From the NCBI GenBank assembly GCA_964599275.1, contig CAZRFK010000073.1, positions 1 through 8,967 on the forward strand: a stretch of 8,967 nucleotides of DNA. The letters run 5' to 3'. Below are positions 1-6,848 of this stretch, piece by piece. A model generated the notes under the pieces. The model was not told the origin of the DNA. It searched no databases and saw nothing but the letters and a program-made list of their open reading frames with translations. Every line of letters starts with the position of its first letter. Position 1 is the stretch's first letter. The stretch is from PUMD01 sp964599275. Lineage in GTDB: Bacteria > Bacillota > Sulfobacillia > SLMV01. The position numbers and the translations under genes were made by a program.

Positions 1-615
1 GCCATGCTGCGTCATTCTGAGGAAACCGAGGAGAATCTGACTCAGCAATACAGCCACGATGTGCAGCGGGCAGAAAATCTGCTTTCAGATGCTGGCTGGG
101 AAATGGGAGATGACGGTATACTGGTGCGAGATGGCGAGGAATTTGAATTCGAACTGGCCATCAACGGTGACAACCCGATCGATACCGTAGCAGGTCCTAT
201 CCTGCAGGATCAGTTATACGAGCTTGGTATTCAGGCCAATGTTCGCGAATATGCCGGTGGATATTTACGAGACAAAGTGGAAGACGAAGATTTTGACCTG
301 ATCCTGAGGAACTGGTCATGGCTGGATCCCGGAGGAGTGTGGCCAGCAGGATTGCACAGCGACGGTTCACTGGCTCCCTGGTCTCATCCCGAGATTGATG
401 AAATGTTGGATCAGGTTGTAGTCGAGCCGGATGATGAAAGAGGTGCCCAGATTTGGGGCGAAATTTCCGAAAAAGTCTGGGAGCATAACGTGATAATACC
501 CATGTGGAGTGATCGCCTGTTTGTAGCAACCAGAGACAGTGTAACCGGTCTGCACCTTGGTGTAAGCGGTGCACTTTATCTCCATGATCTCAAGATAAGC
601 GATGATGGGGAGTAA
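1..615 (+). CDS. ABC transporter substrate-binding protein, family 5 (peptide/nickel type), C-terminal part
   Basis: The reading frame is open from the left edge, so this is the C-terminal ~204 codons of a protein whose family is usually 500-600 residues long. The ATG at position 4 is internal. Seen: segments typical of the last third of family 5 solute-binding proteins, namely an 'AENLLSDAGW' helix with a following 'DGILVRDGEEFEFEL' strand pair, a 'DPIL/QLYELGI' type region, and near the C-terminus 'VWEHNVIIPMWSDRLFVATRD', which resembles the conserved segment before the end of DppA/OppA-like proteins. The role known for the family is extracytoplasmic capture of oligopeptides or similar ligands and delivery to the permease pair; the ligand cannot be read from this part. 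The stop directly abuts the hydrolase gene and the permeases follow, so it is the binding protein of the same operon. The protein is markedly acidic. Confidence 0.9.
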   Translation, partial: AMLRHSEETEENLTQQYSHDVQRAENLLSDAGWEMGDDGILVRDGEEFEFELAINGDNPIDTVAGPILQDQLYELGIQANVREYAGGYLRDKVEDEDFDLILRNWSWLDPGGVWPAGLHSDGSLAPWSHPEIDEMLDQVVVEPDDERGAQIWGEISEKVWEHNVIIPMWSDRLFVATRDSVTGLHLGVSGALYLHDLKISDDGE

Positions 616-621
616 ATGGGT

Positions 622-1992
622 ATGAACCATGAGTTTAACAGATCAGACCTACACAGCATCCTGCATCAATTTCTCGAACCGGGTGGTCCTGGGTTATCTG
701 CTTTGGTAGGTACCGATGAGGGAATCCTGGTGCAGGAAGGGTATGGTCTGGCTCACGTGGACGAGCGGGTATCCATAACACCGGATACCCGCTTCGTAAT
801 AGCTTCGGTCACCAAGCAGTTTACTGCGGCTGCTGTAATGTTGTTGAAACATCGTGGTTATCTGGATTATGATGCCCCGATATCTCAGTGGTTTGACAAC
901 CTGCCACAGTGGAAGCAGCAGATTACTGTACGTCATCTGCTTACTCATACCTCGGGAATTCCTGAGTACCTGTCCGAACAGTTTTTCCGCAACGCAGAGG
1001 ATAACGACCCCACCTTGCAGCAAGTCCTGGATATGATTTCTGATTATGAACTGTTGAACTTTTCTCCGGGGACTGATTACAGCTATTCAAATTCTGGCTA
1101 CATACTGCTGGGTGAACTGATACGGAGGATTGCAGAAACGAATTTTTCTGATTTCATTGCTGAGAACATCTTTGCGCCCATCGGGATGAACGATTCGGTG
1201 GTCGGCACCACTGATGAGATGCTGCAGCGTCAGGCTTCAGGTTACAGGTTGTGTGGAGAGGGGTTTTCTCAAACTCCATATAATCGTTCCGTTGTTGGAT
1301 GGGCAGATGGAAATATCATTTCTTCTGCGCGGGATCTTTTTCGGTGGGACCGCGCACTGTACAGTGAGGTAATACTTCCGCAGCAGGAAATCCGTGAGGC
1401 TTTCAGACCTTACAGTTCAAATCCAGATATGACCCGTTATGGCTTTGGTTTTAAAGTCTGTGACAGAAGGGGACTGAAAGAAGTATGGCATGCAGGAGGT
1501 ACCCTGGGATATACTTCTCAGTTTGCTCGCTATCCTCAGCAGAAGATCTGCATTATACTGCTATCCAATGCGTCAGGCGTTGAACTTGGCGAGATTCGCG
1601 GGCAGATCCTCAATAAACTGCTGCCGGACTCTATGGAGCTGGTACAACTTTTATCCTCTGAGAAGGTTACCGAGGAAGTGCTGTCCAGAACTGAGGGTTC
1701 TTATATTCGAACCAGCCCAGATAGGAATCGGAGCGGAGGACAAGAGGAAATTGAAATTCGCATTGAGGCTCAATCTGTGCCGTCTCGTCTGCTGATTTCA
1801 GGAGGTAATATCTTCAAAGACGGTGTTTATTTCTTTCCAGTCCGTAAAGATCTGTATCGAGCGGGCAATTATTCAGATGCATACGTCAGGTTTTTGAAAT
1901 CTGATGGAAGCCCAGTCGAAAACGAACTCAGTTTGATCAGAAAAATGAGGGTGGAAGTAGGAGGTACGCGGCAGACATTCTGTAAGATGTAA
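622..1992 (+). CDS. Serine hydrolase, beta-lactamase (class C/PBP-like) family
   Basis: The N-terminal ~340 residues show all three signatures of the penicillin-recognising serine hydrolase fold: S-V-T-K (Ser62 nucleophile, Lys65) within 'IASVTKQFTAA', Y-S-N at about 155-157, and H-A-G at about 290-292 in 'WHAGGTLGYT'. 'HTSGIP' near residue 110 is also typical. Residues ~345-456 form a separate C-terminal domain I do not recognise. Family members include beta-lactamases, D-aminopeptidases, DD-peptidases and esterases, so the substrate is open. There is no signal peptide or membrane segment, which suggests a cytoplasmic enzyme. I chose ATG 622 because GGGGAG (607-612) lies 9 bases upstream; ATG 616, directly after the previous stop, is the alternative and leaves only 3 bases. 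Its place between the binding protein and the permeases suggests that it processes the imported compound, perhaps a peptide with a D-residue or amide; that is inference. Confidence 0.88.
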   Translation: MNHEFNRSDLHSILHQFLEPGGPGLSALVGTDEGILVQEGYGLAHVDERVSITPDTRFVIASVTKQFTAAAVMLLKHRGYLDYDAPISQWFDNLPQWKQQITVRHLLTHTSGIPEYLSEQFFRNAEDNDPTLQQVLDMISDYELLNFSPGTDYSYSNSGYILLGELIRRIAETNFSDFIAENIFAPIGMNDSVVGTTDEMLQRQASGYRLCGEGFSQTPYNRSVVGWADGNIISSARDLFRWDRALYSEVILPQQEIREAFRPYSSNPDMTRYGFGFKVCDRRGLKEVWHAGGTLGYTSQFARYPQQKICIILLSNASGVELGEIRGQILNKLLPDSMELVQLLSSEKVTEEVLSRTEGSYIRTSPDRNRSGGQEEIEIRIEAQSVPSRLLISGGNIFKDGVYFFPVRKDLYRAGNYSDAYVRFLKSDGSPVENELSLIRKMRVEVGGTRQTFCKM

Positions 1993-2026
1993 CCCGGACG
2001 CGAGTTGATTTTGGGGAGGGAGAGTA

Positions 2027-2953
2027 TTGTTCGAATATGCGGTCAGGAAAATTGCATGGGGTATACTAGCAGTTATGACTGTCACCATTGTTTTATTTGC
2101 AATAATGCATTCTATGCCTGGTGATCCGGTGCGAATGATCACAGATCCCCGCATGCCTGAAGAAGAAGTAGAGCGTTTGAAGGAGCGGTGGGGATTGCAC
2201 CATCCACCCCACATTCAGTATTTCTACTGGATTTCCCGCGTAGTTCAGGGTGATCTGGGCACTTCAATATCCAACAGGCAGCCGGTGCGAAATCTCATCG
2301 CCAGTCGCCTTCCCTACACTCTTGCACTGACTTTCAGTGCTCTGATAGTACGATACCTGATAGGAGTTTTGGTGGGGCTCATTGTTGCTGTCAGGAGGGG
2401 TAGTCTGGCTGATAGCATTCTGGTTGTCCTTTCAACTGCGCTGCGCTCCATCCCCAACTTCTGGTTGGGTATAATGCTGATCTTACTATTTTCGGTGCGT
2501 TTGCAGATTTTCCCGATATCTGGATATGATGGGCCCAGTTCCATCGTGTTGCCAATGGCCTCATTGGCCCTGCCATTGGTAGCCAATACTATGCGATTGA
2601 CGCGGTCAGAAATGCTGGAAGTTATGAGGGAGCAGTATGTGACTACAGCCCACGCCAAAGGTGTTCCCTACAATAAAGTTCTCATCAAGCACGCGCTCCG
2701 AAATGCTCTCATTCCTGTCACCGTGGTTTTCTTTTTATCGCTGCCGTGGCTTATCGGTGGCTCTGTAGTTATAGAAACTGTGTTTGCCTGGCCGGGAATG
2801 GGCCGTCTGCTCTGGCAGTCGATTCGACTGCAGGACCTTCCCGTAGTACAGGGTATTGTGCTCATTATAGCTATATTGACTGTGGTATTTAATACCCTGG
2901 GGGATATAGTTTGTGCCGTGCTGGATCCTTCAATCCGGACAGAGTATCAGTGA
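2027..2953 (+). CDS. ABC transporter permease, DppB/OppB/GsiC-like
   Basis: This is the first inner-membrane permease of the peptide importer, 308 residues, normal for the family. Seen: an N-terminal transmembrane helix (~8-29), the conserved 'PGDP' at 31-34, a 'WGLHHPPHIQYFYW' periplasmic segment, 'GDLGTS' near 75-80, then five further hydrophobic helices. The cytoplasmic EAA loop that contacts the ATPase is clear at about 204-231 ('TTAHAKGVPYNKVL', 'HALRNALIPV'), followed by the family motif 'ETVFAWPGMGRL' at 250-261. The start is TTG at 2027, supported by GGGGAGGG at 2013-2020 with 6 bases of spacing; no ATG lies at the right place. It follows the hydrolase gene by 34 bases and precedes the second permease by 61 bases, all on one strand, which indicates co-transcription. 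Substrate specificity cannot be told from sequence. Confidence 0.95.
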   Translation: MFEYAVRKIAWGILAVMTVTIVLFAIMHSMPGDPVRMITDPRMPEEEVERLKERWGLHHPPHIQYFYWISRVVQGDLGTSISNRQPVRNLIASRLPYTLALTFSALIVRYLIGVLVGLIVAVRRGSLADSILVVLSTALRSIPNFWLGIMLILLFSVRLQIFPISGYDGPSSIVLPMASLALPLVANTMRLTRSEMLEVMREQYVTTAHAKGVPYNKVLIKHALRNALIPVTVVFFLSLPWLIGGSVVIETVFAWPGMGRLLWQSIRLQDLPVVQGIVLIIAILTVVFNTLGDIVCAVLDPSIRTEYQ

Positions 2954-3014
2954 CCGTACAGTTGTCAGGGGGTTTTTATCGCCGCACCGCTGGAGTAAGA
3001 AAGGAGGGGCAGAC

Positions 3015-3854
3015 ATGAAGTCAGTTCTGGAACAGATCCGTCGCGCCATGCGAAATAAGATGTTCGCAGCGGGCTTGATAATCTTTTTAATAGTGCTTTT
3101 TGCAGCCATATTCGCCGATTATCTGGCTCCAAAAACATATAGAGAAAGGGATCCTGCTAACAGTTTGCAGCCCCCCGGTGGAGAATATCCTTTTGGGACT
3201 GACCGGTATGGTAGATGTCTTTATTCCCGGGTCATCTATGGCACTCGTATTGCTCTGCGGGTTGGACTTATTATCGTTGTCATACAGACTACTATCGGCG
3301 TGTTGTTGGGCCTTTTGGCTGGGTTTTTCGGAGGATATGTTGACCGATTGATATCCTTTCTGGCCGATGTGACCTGGTCAATGCCTCCTCTGGTTTTTGC
3401 CCTGGCTATTGTCATGGCACTCGGACCCAGTCTTGATAATGTGATCATTGCCATTGCAGCTGTCTCATGGGCTCAAATGGCGCGGGTCGTCAGGTCCAAG
3501 ACGCAATCGACAAAGAACAAACCATTTGTTGAAGCAGCCAGAGCTCTGGGTAGCAGCAATTTGCGGATTATTGGTGCACATATTTTACCAAATATAATGT
3601 CGCCGATTATTGTTCTCACTACTTTGTCCCTACCCAGTGCAATTTTGTCCACAACTGCACTTGGTTTTTTGGGTTTGGGGGCTCAGCCTCCAATGCCTGA
3701 TTGGGGTGTTATCTTGAGTGATGGTCGCAACTTTATAGAGATGGCCCCGTGGATATCAGTTATTCCTGGTTTGGCTATTGTGTTGACTGTCCTGGGATTC
3801 AACCTGTTGGGTGTGGGACTGCGTGATATCCTGGATCCTACCCTCGATGTTTAA
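3015..3854 (+). CDS. ABC transporter permease, DppC/OppC/GsiD-like
   Basis: Second permease, 279 residues, expected to pair with the DppB-like subunit. Seen: a short basic N-terminus and first helix (~16-36), the family block 'YPFGTDRYGR' at 58-67, further helices, the EAA loop at about 171-200 ('FVEAARALGSSNLRI', 'HILPNIMSPIIV'), and 'GFLGLGAQPPMPDWG' at 217-231, which is highly typical of DppC-like proteins. The frame is open upstream to 2913, but ATG 3015 is chosen because AAGGAGGGG (3000-3008) sits just upstream and the usual N-terminal length begins here; the upstream extension overlaps the previous gene and is not family-like. One oddity: the family motif usually reads GRDxxSR, while here it is G-R-C-L-Y-S-R with Cys68 in place of the Asp. 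No ATPase gene follows; the operon ends here and thiD control elements begin. Confidence 0.95.
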   Translation: MKSVLEQIRRAMRNKMFAAGLIIFLIVLFAAIFADYLAPKTYRERDPANSLQPPGGEYPFGTDRYGRCLYSRVIYGTRIALRVGLIIVVIQTTIGVLLGLLAGFFGGYVDRLISFLADVTWSMPPLVFALAIVMALGPSLDNVIIAIAAVSWAQMARVVRSKTQSTKNKPFVEAARALGSSNLRIIGAHILPNIMSPIIVLTTLSLPSAILSTTALGFLGLGAQPPMPDWGVILSDGRNFIEMAPWISVIPGLAIVLTVLGFNLLGVGLRDILDPTLDV

Positions 3855-3882
3855 TAACCAGATGATAGTTTTGGGCGAATGG

Positions 3883-3912
3883 TTGACCAGGTCACACGAA
3901 CATGATTATCAT
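3883..3912 (+). promoter_or_regulatory. Probable sigma-A-type promoter for the thiD leader
   Basis: TTGACC at 3883-3888 matches five of six bases of the -35 consensus. After 18 bases, TATCAT at 3907-3912 matches five of six bases of the -10 consensus. Transcription would begin near 3919, about 25 bases before the riboswitch. This fits a thiD transcript that is separate from the permease operon. Confidence 0.5.
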
Positions 3913-3944
3913 TTAATGAGTTGAGATAATGACAATTACATCTA

Positions 3945-4020
3945 TCGCTAGGGGGGCCCCGCACAGGGCTGAGATTCACCCTCGGAACCTGATCCGGTTA
4001 ATGCCGGCGTAGGGAAGCGA
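3945..4020 (+). promoter_or_regulatory. TPP riboswitch (THI element)
   Basis: The thi-box aptamer is clear. The closing stem P1 pairs TCGCT (3945-3949) with AGCGA (4016-4020). Inside it, GCTGAGA at 3968-3974 is the pyrimidine-sensing core segment, and the block from ACCTGAT (3987) through GGTTAATGCC to GCGTAGGGA (ending 4015) is the conserved second half that binds the pyrophosphate. The aptamer lies 82 bases upstream of thiD. Thiamine pyrophosphate binding is known to reduce expression of the downstream gene in this riboswitch class. Folding and family are certain by motif; the exact ends are approximate. Confidence 0.96.
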
Positions 4021-4027
4021 CATTGCT

Positions 4028-4056
4028 GCGGGCTGCCACTGGATTTGCCCGCTTTA
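4028..4056 (+). terminator. Possible intrinsic terminator in the riboswitch expression platform
   Basis: GCGGGC (4028-4033) pairs with GCCCGC (4047-4052), with a 13-base loop, and is followed by TTTAATTAT. It begins 8 bases after P1 closes, where an expression platform is expected. The U-tract is short and interrupted, so termination may be weak or the hairpin may only be a spacer. Confidence 0.4.
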
Positions 4057-4074
4057 ATTATGCCCTCACTGTGG

Positions 4075-4093
4075 CCCTCCCCTGCTGAGGGAG
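4075..4093 (+). promoter_or_regulatory. Hairpin able to cover the thiD ribosome binding site
   Basis: The thiD ribosome binding site is GAGGGAG at 4087-4093, 9 bases before GTG 4103. CCCTC (4075-4079) can pair with GAGGG (4087-4091), or CTCCC (4077-4081) with GGGAG (4089-4093), each with a 7-base loop. A further CCCTC lies at 4063-4067. Such pairing would hide the site from the ribosome, a common second mode of TPP riboswitch control. The pairing is seen in the sequence; its use is inferred. Confidence 0.5.
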
Positions 4094-4102
4094 TGAACTT
4101 CA

Positions 4103-4930
4103 GTGCGTGATATTGCTAAAGTATTGACAATTGCCGGTTCTGATTCAGGTGGAGGAGCTGGTATTCAGGCCGACTTGAAGACATTTCATGCCTTCCGGAC
4201 TTATGGGATGTCCGCCCTGACTGCGGTGACAGCCCAGAATACTCAGGGTGTCCAGGACATACATACGTTGAAGCCCCAGTTTGTTGCCAGGCAAATAGAG
4301 AGTGTGGCTTCAGATATAGGTATCGATGGCGCAAAGACAGGCATGTTGGCAAATGCGGCTATTGTTGAGGTGGTTTCTGAACTGCTTCAATGCCTAAAAA
4401 TATCTCCCCTGGTAGTTGATCCGGTGATGGTAGCTGCAAGTGGTGATTCACTGCTGCAGTCAGATGCTGTTGAGGCCTTGAAAAAGAATCTCCTGCCCAT
4501 AACTACCATTCTGACTCCCAACTTGCCAGAAGCCGAAATTCTTTTGGACACCAGTCTCAATGATGGGAATGTTGAAGATGCTGCAAAGAAACTTCGCTGT
4601 ATGGGGCCCGAAGTAGTTATACTGAAAGGTGGACATGTTCCTGGTTTGTCCACTGGAGATCAGGTGGTGGACGTCCTGTGCGATGAGCGCGGCGTCATGT
4701 CTCTGAAAGGCGAATATGTTCCCACTACCAATACCCATGGAACAGGCTGCACCTTTTCGGCTGCCCTGGCTGCTTCATTGGCCCGTGGTATGAGTGTTCG
4801 TGAATCTGCACAGGCTGCAAAGGATTTCGTCACTGCTGCGATAAAAACGTCTCTGCCCCTGGGTTCGGGGAATGGTCCAACCAACCATCTTGTCAGGCCA
4901 GAAGCACTGTCACGGGAAAAAGATGTCTAG
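4103..4930 (+). CDS. thiD: Hydroxymethylpyrimidine/phosphomethylpyrimidine kinase ThiD
   Basis: ThiD phosphorylates 4-amino-5-hydroxymethyl-2-methylpyrimidine (HMP) and then HMP phosphate to HMP diphosphate, the pyrimidine half used for thiamine phosphate synthesis in the cytoplasm. The 275-residue length is normal. Seen: the substrate-binding N-terminus 'LTIAGSDSGGGAGIQADLKTF' region at about 8-28, 'GMSALTAVTAQNTQGV' at 35-50, 'VVDPVMVA' at 104-111, 'LTPNLPEAEIL' at 137-147, 'ILKGGH' at 173-178, and the anion-hole/catalytic 'THGTGCTFSAA' at 211-221 with Cys216. The GTG start at 4103 is supported by GAGGGAG 9 bases upstream. It is controlled by the TPP riboswitch in its leader. It stands alone: no thiE, thiM or thiC is adjacent, so the rest of the pathway or a salvage route must be elsewhere in the genome. 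Confidence 0.96.
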   Translation: MRDIAKVLTIAGSDSGGGAGIQADLKTFHAFRTYGMSALTAVTAQNTQGVQDIHTLKPQFVARQIESVASDIGIDGAKTGMLANAAIVEVVSELLQCLKISPLVVDPVMVAASGDSLLQSDAVEALKKNLLPITTILTPNLPEAEILLDTSLNDGNVEDAAKKLRCMGPEVVILKGGHVPGLSTGDQVVDVLCDERGVMSLKGEYVPTTNTHGTGCTFSAALAASLARGMSVRESAQAAKDFVTAAIKTSLPLGSGNGPTNHLVRPEALSREKDV

Positions 4931-4936
4931 TTTGAA

Positions 4937-5155
4937 TTAAAATATCAGCCAGGAGATAAAGGCTGTTGGCCGACATCTAAGAAAGAATAAGCCCTGGTTC
5001 ACCATATTACCAATATTGTGGTAGGACAGATTACGGCGGATGCTAACCTTGCGGTAAGCATTGCCATAGTCAGACAACATGTACCTGGCTACTACAGATG
5101 CCACTCGGGGATGAACTGGCGTAGTGGCGGAGTGATCCATGTAAACTGATTTTAT
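4937..5155 (-). pseudogene. Cysteine desulfurase (NifS/IscS-like) N-terminal relic
   Basis: Reading on the minus strand from 5155, the codons give x-K-S-V-Y followed by 'MDHSATTPVHPRVASVVARY' and 'MLSDYGNA'. This matches the N-terminus of class V PLP-dependent cysteine desulfurases ('xxYLDHSATTPVxPEV... FGN'). Similarity stops near 5057; the remaining ~40 codons to the stop at 4937 are unrelated. The intact enzyme has ~380-400 residues with a PLP lysine and an active cysteine, none of which are present. A good ribosome binding site, GGAGGT (5168-5163), lies 7 bases before codon 5155-5153, exactly where the start should be, but that codon is ATA; the first in-frame ATG (5140) is 22 bases away. 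The relic lies just downstream of the ArsP-like permease on the same strand, so it was probably its operon partner. Whether any peptide is made is doubtful. Confidence 0.72.
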
Positions 5156-5209
5156 CTAATACACCTCCACACAATGCCGCTGTCGCAAAAACACACTACC
5201 TCCCTTGCT

Positions 5210-6208
5210 TCAGAAGAACACACCGAATATATAGGAGAAGATAACGCTGCAGAAAAATAACACACTCAGGTACAGAGCCAGCACCCGGGTGCGAGCTACT
5301 ACCAGCACGGCTCCGAGTGCTGGCAGCGAAGTCGCCGGTCCGGTCAGAATGAAAGCCAGTGCAGCAGGCGTGCTCATACCCAGATTCATAAAGGAAGAAA
5401 CCAACGGAACGGCACTGACCGTATTTGTGTAAAGCGGTAAACCCAATACAGCAGCTACAGGTACTCCCCAGGCCCTACCTTCACCGAAAATGCTGACAAT
5501 CCACTCAGTCGGAACAAGATACTCGATCGTTCCCGCCACAAAAATGAAAACGATAAATATGGGAATCAGGCTTCGTGCGGAGCTGTAGAAAGTGGTCACA
5601 AATCTTTGAAGTGGCGTTTCCTGCTCACCGGGATCTTCTTTTGTTGAGGCAGTAGACGCTTCGTCTGCCTGATCCTCCGCAAAGCATGAATCCGAAGTGA
5701 CAATACCCGCATCATCCTCCGTGAAACTGGAGATGTTCGCTGATTCGCCGATTGGCACCCGGGATTGGTTCTCTAAAAAACCGCTCTGCTGGAGTTTGTT
5801 TGCCAGCAGCCCGCCTCCGATTCCCATTATCAGGCCAGCAGTAACTTTAGCCACCGCGAGATGCCAGCCCAATGTGCCTCCAAACAGGATAAACCCCGTG
5901 GGGCTTATAACAGGCGATGCTATCATCCAGGAAAAGATCGGGCCCCACGGGATCCCGGCAGCGAGCAGCGGAACCATGAGTGAAACCGTACTGCAGGAGC
6001 AAAGAGGGGTTGTCACGGCAGCAATCGAAGCAACCATGATAGCGTAGAAGTTGTTCTTTGTCATGAATTTGCGCAGCTTTTCCGACGGCACAAAGCTCTG
6101 CAGCGCCGCAGCCAAAACCAGCCCCAGAATTAGATAGCGCCCCATGCTGATACCGTTTGACCATACATAATTCAGGATATCGGTGACAACTTGCGGTACT
6201 GACAGCAA
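5210..6208 (-). CDS. Permease of the ArsP / UPF0718 (YraQ-like) family with a CSC motif
   Basis: A 332-residue polytopic membrane protein in two hydrophobic halves joined by a long acidic, poorly conserved cytoplasmic-type loop (about 141-200). The first half carries 'TTPLCSCSTVSLMVPLLAAG' with Cys70 and Cys72, then 'WMIASPVISPTG'. The second half has 'GLPLYTNTVSAVPLVSSFMNLG' and 'AFILTGPATSLPALGAVL'. This internal-repeat pattern, with a Cys-Ser-Cys element, belongs to the permease family that includes ArsP, known to export trivalent organoarsenicals; other members have unknown cargo, so the substrate is not assigned. I chose TTG 6208 because GGAGGG lies 7 bases upstream. The frame is open to ATG 6259, but that start lacks a site and would add a non-membrane tail. 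A cysteine desulfurase relic follows on the same strand. No arsR-like gene is visible. Confidence 0.85.
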   Translation of the reverse strand: MLSVPQVVTDILNYVWSNGISMGRYLILGLVLAAALQSFVPSEKLRKFMTKNNFYAIMVASIAAVTTPLCSCSTVSLMVPLLAAGIPWGPIFSWMIASPVISPTGFILFGGTLGWHLAVAKVTAGLIMGIGGGLLANKLQQSGFLENQSRVPIGESANISSFTEDDAGIVTSDSCFAEDQADEASTASTKEDPGEQETPLQRFVTTFYSSARSLIPIFIVFIFVAGTIEYLVPTEWIVSIFGEGRAWGVPVAAVLGLPLYTNTVSAVPLVSSFMNLGMSTPAALAFILTGPATSLPALGAVLVVARTRVLALYLSVLFFCSVIFSYIFGVFF

Positions 6209-6428
6209 AATTACTCCCTCCGTGCAAAACCGCTGTGAGAATGCAGCCTCCGGTGTCATGTCGCGTTAGTCTACTCTCAGCAGCCAGAACAAAAACACCA
6301 GGAGGTCACCGAGCAGGGAACACTTTTCCGTGCCCATCCGTGATGCGGTGTACCAGGACAGCTGGGAGGAGGCAAATGCGGTGCAAAAGAGCAAAACGGC
6401 CCGAAAATGGGGTGTGAATCCTTGATGC
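6209..6428. other. Non-coding or unassigned stretch upstream of the permease
   Basis: I see no convincing gene here. Short open stretches exist on both strands. One on the plus strand, about 6326-6425, encodes the segment 'RDAVYQDSWEEANAVQKSK' and runs into a TGA directly before the protease relic, but it has no credible start or recognised relative. No good promoter for the permease could be picked. It is probably the decayed left edge of the pseudogene cluster. Confidence 0.4.
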
Positions 6429-6840
6429 GGCGCCGCAGCGTTGGACAATGAGGTGGGAGTGCTTGGGAACCGCACCGGATGTCTAATTGTATGCGGTCAA
6501 GGTGGATGAGTCCGGCGTAGGTTCGTTTTCGGACGTTGCCGGGGAGATTATCTGGGCCGCTGACGAAAATAAGGAAGCAATAAACATGAGAGCCTCGGCG
6601 GCGATCACTCAGATACAGTGCAGGACGCCGTAGAACACTCCTCCGGGTAAGGTAGCCTGATGGTTTCCTCTGCCGGCAGCGAGGGCAGCCATCCCGTTTT
6701 CAGCTCCGCCACCTACAAGGAAGTCATCGCGGTCAGCGCCACGGATCAGGATGACGATATCGCAGGATTCTCCTCCCGCGGTCCCGAGGTGGAGATCGCC
6801 GCACCGGGTGATCGATATTCTGTCCACGATCCCCGATGGG
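6429..6840 (+). pseudogene. Subtilisin-like serine protease (peptidase S8) pseudogene fragment
   Basis: Joined across frames, the remains read 'GAAALDNEVGVLG', 'GTAPDV*LYAVKVDESGVG', 'WAADENKEAINM', 'SLGGDHSDTVQDAVEHSSG', 'GSLMVSSAGSEGSHPVFSS', 'VIAVSATDQDDDIAGFSSRG', 'PEVEIAAPG' and '(V)DILSTIPDG'. This is the middle of a subtilase, from just after the catalytic His region to just before the catalytic Ser region; both catalytic segments and the Asp region are missing. Damage seen: a frameshift near 6466, a TAA at 6484-6486, an AG duplication after ATG at 6589 that breaks the conserved M-S-L-G-G, a TAA at 6648-6650, and an extra A near 6811. The oxyanion residue of 'AGNEG' is Ser instead of Asn. 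Similarity ends near 6840, beside a hairpin and the group II intron relic. It cannot encode a working protease. Confidence 0.85.
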
Positions 6841-6848
6841 AGGTCCTC

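Noticed and set aside
2913..3014. A longer DppC-like protein starting at 2913 inside the preceding permease gene
   Set aside because: The 34 extra codons are not family-like, and a strong ribosome site precedes ATG 3015.
6209..6259. A longer ArsP-like permease starting at ATG 6259
   Set aside because: No ribosome site precedes 6259, whereas GGAGGG stands 7 bases before TTG 6208, and the extra 17 residues are not membrane-like.
6266..6475. A minus-strand small protein ending 'LLGDLLVFLFWLLRVD'
   Set aside because: Much of it lies opposite the subtilase relic or low-quality sequence. It has no ribosome site and no recognised relative, so it is probably chance.
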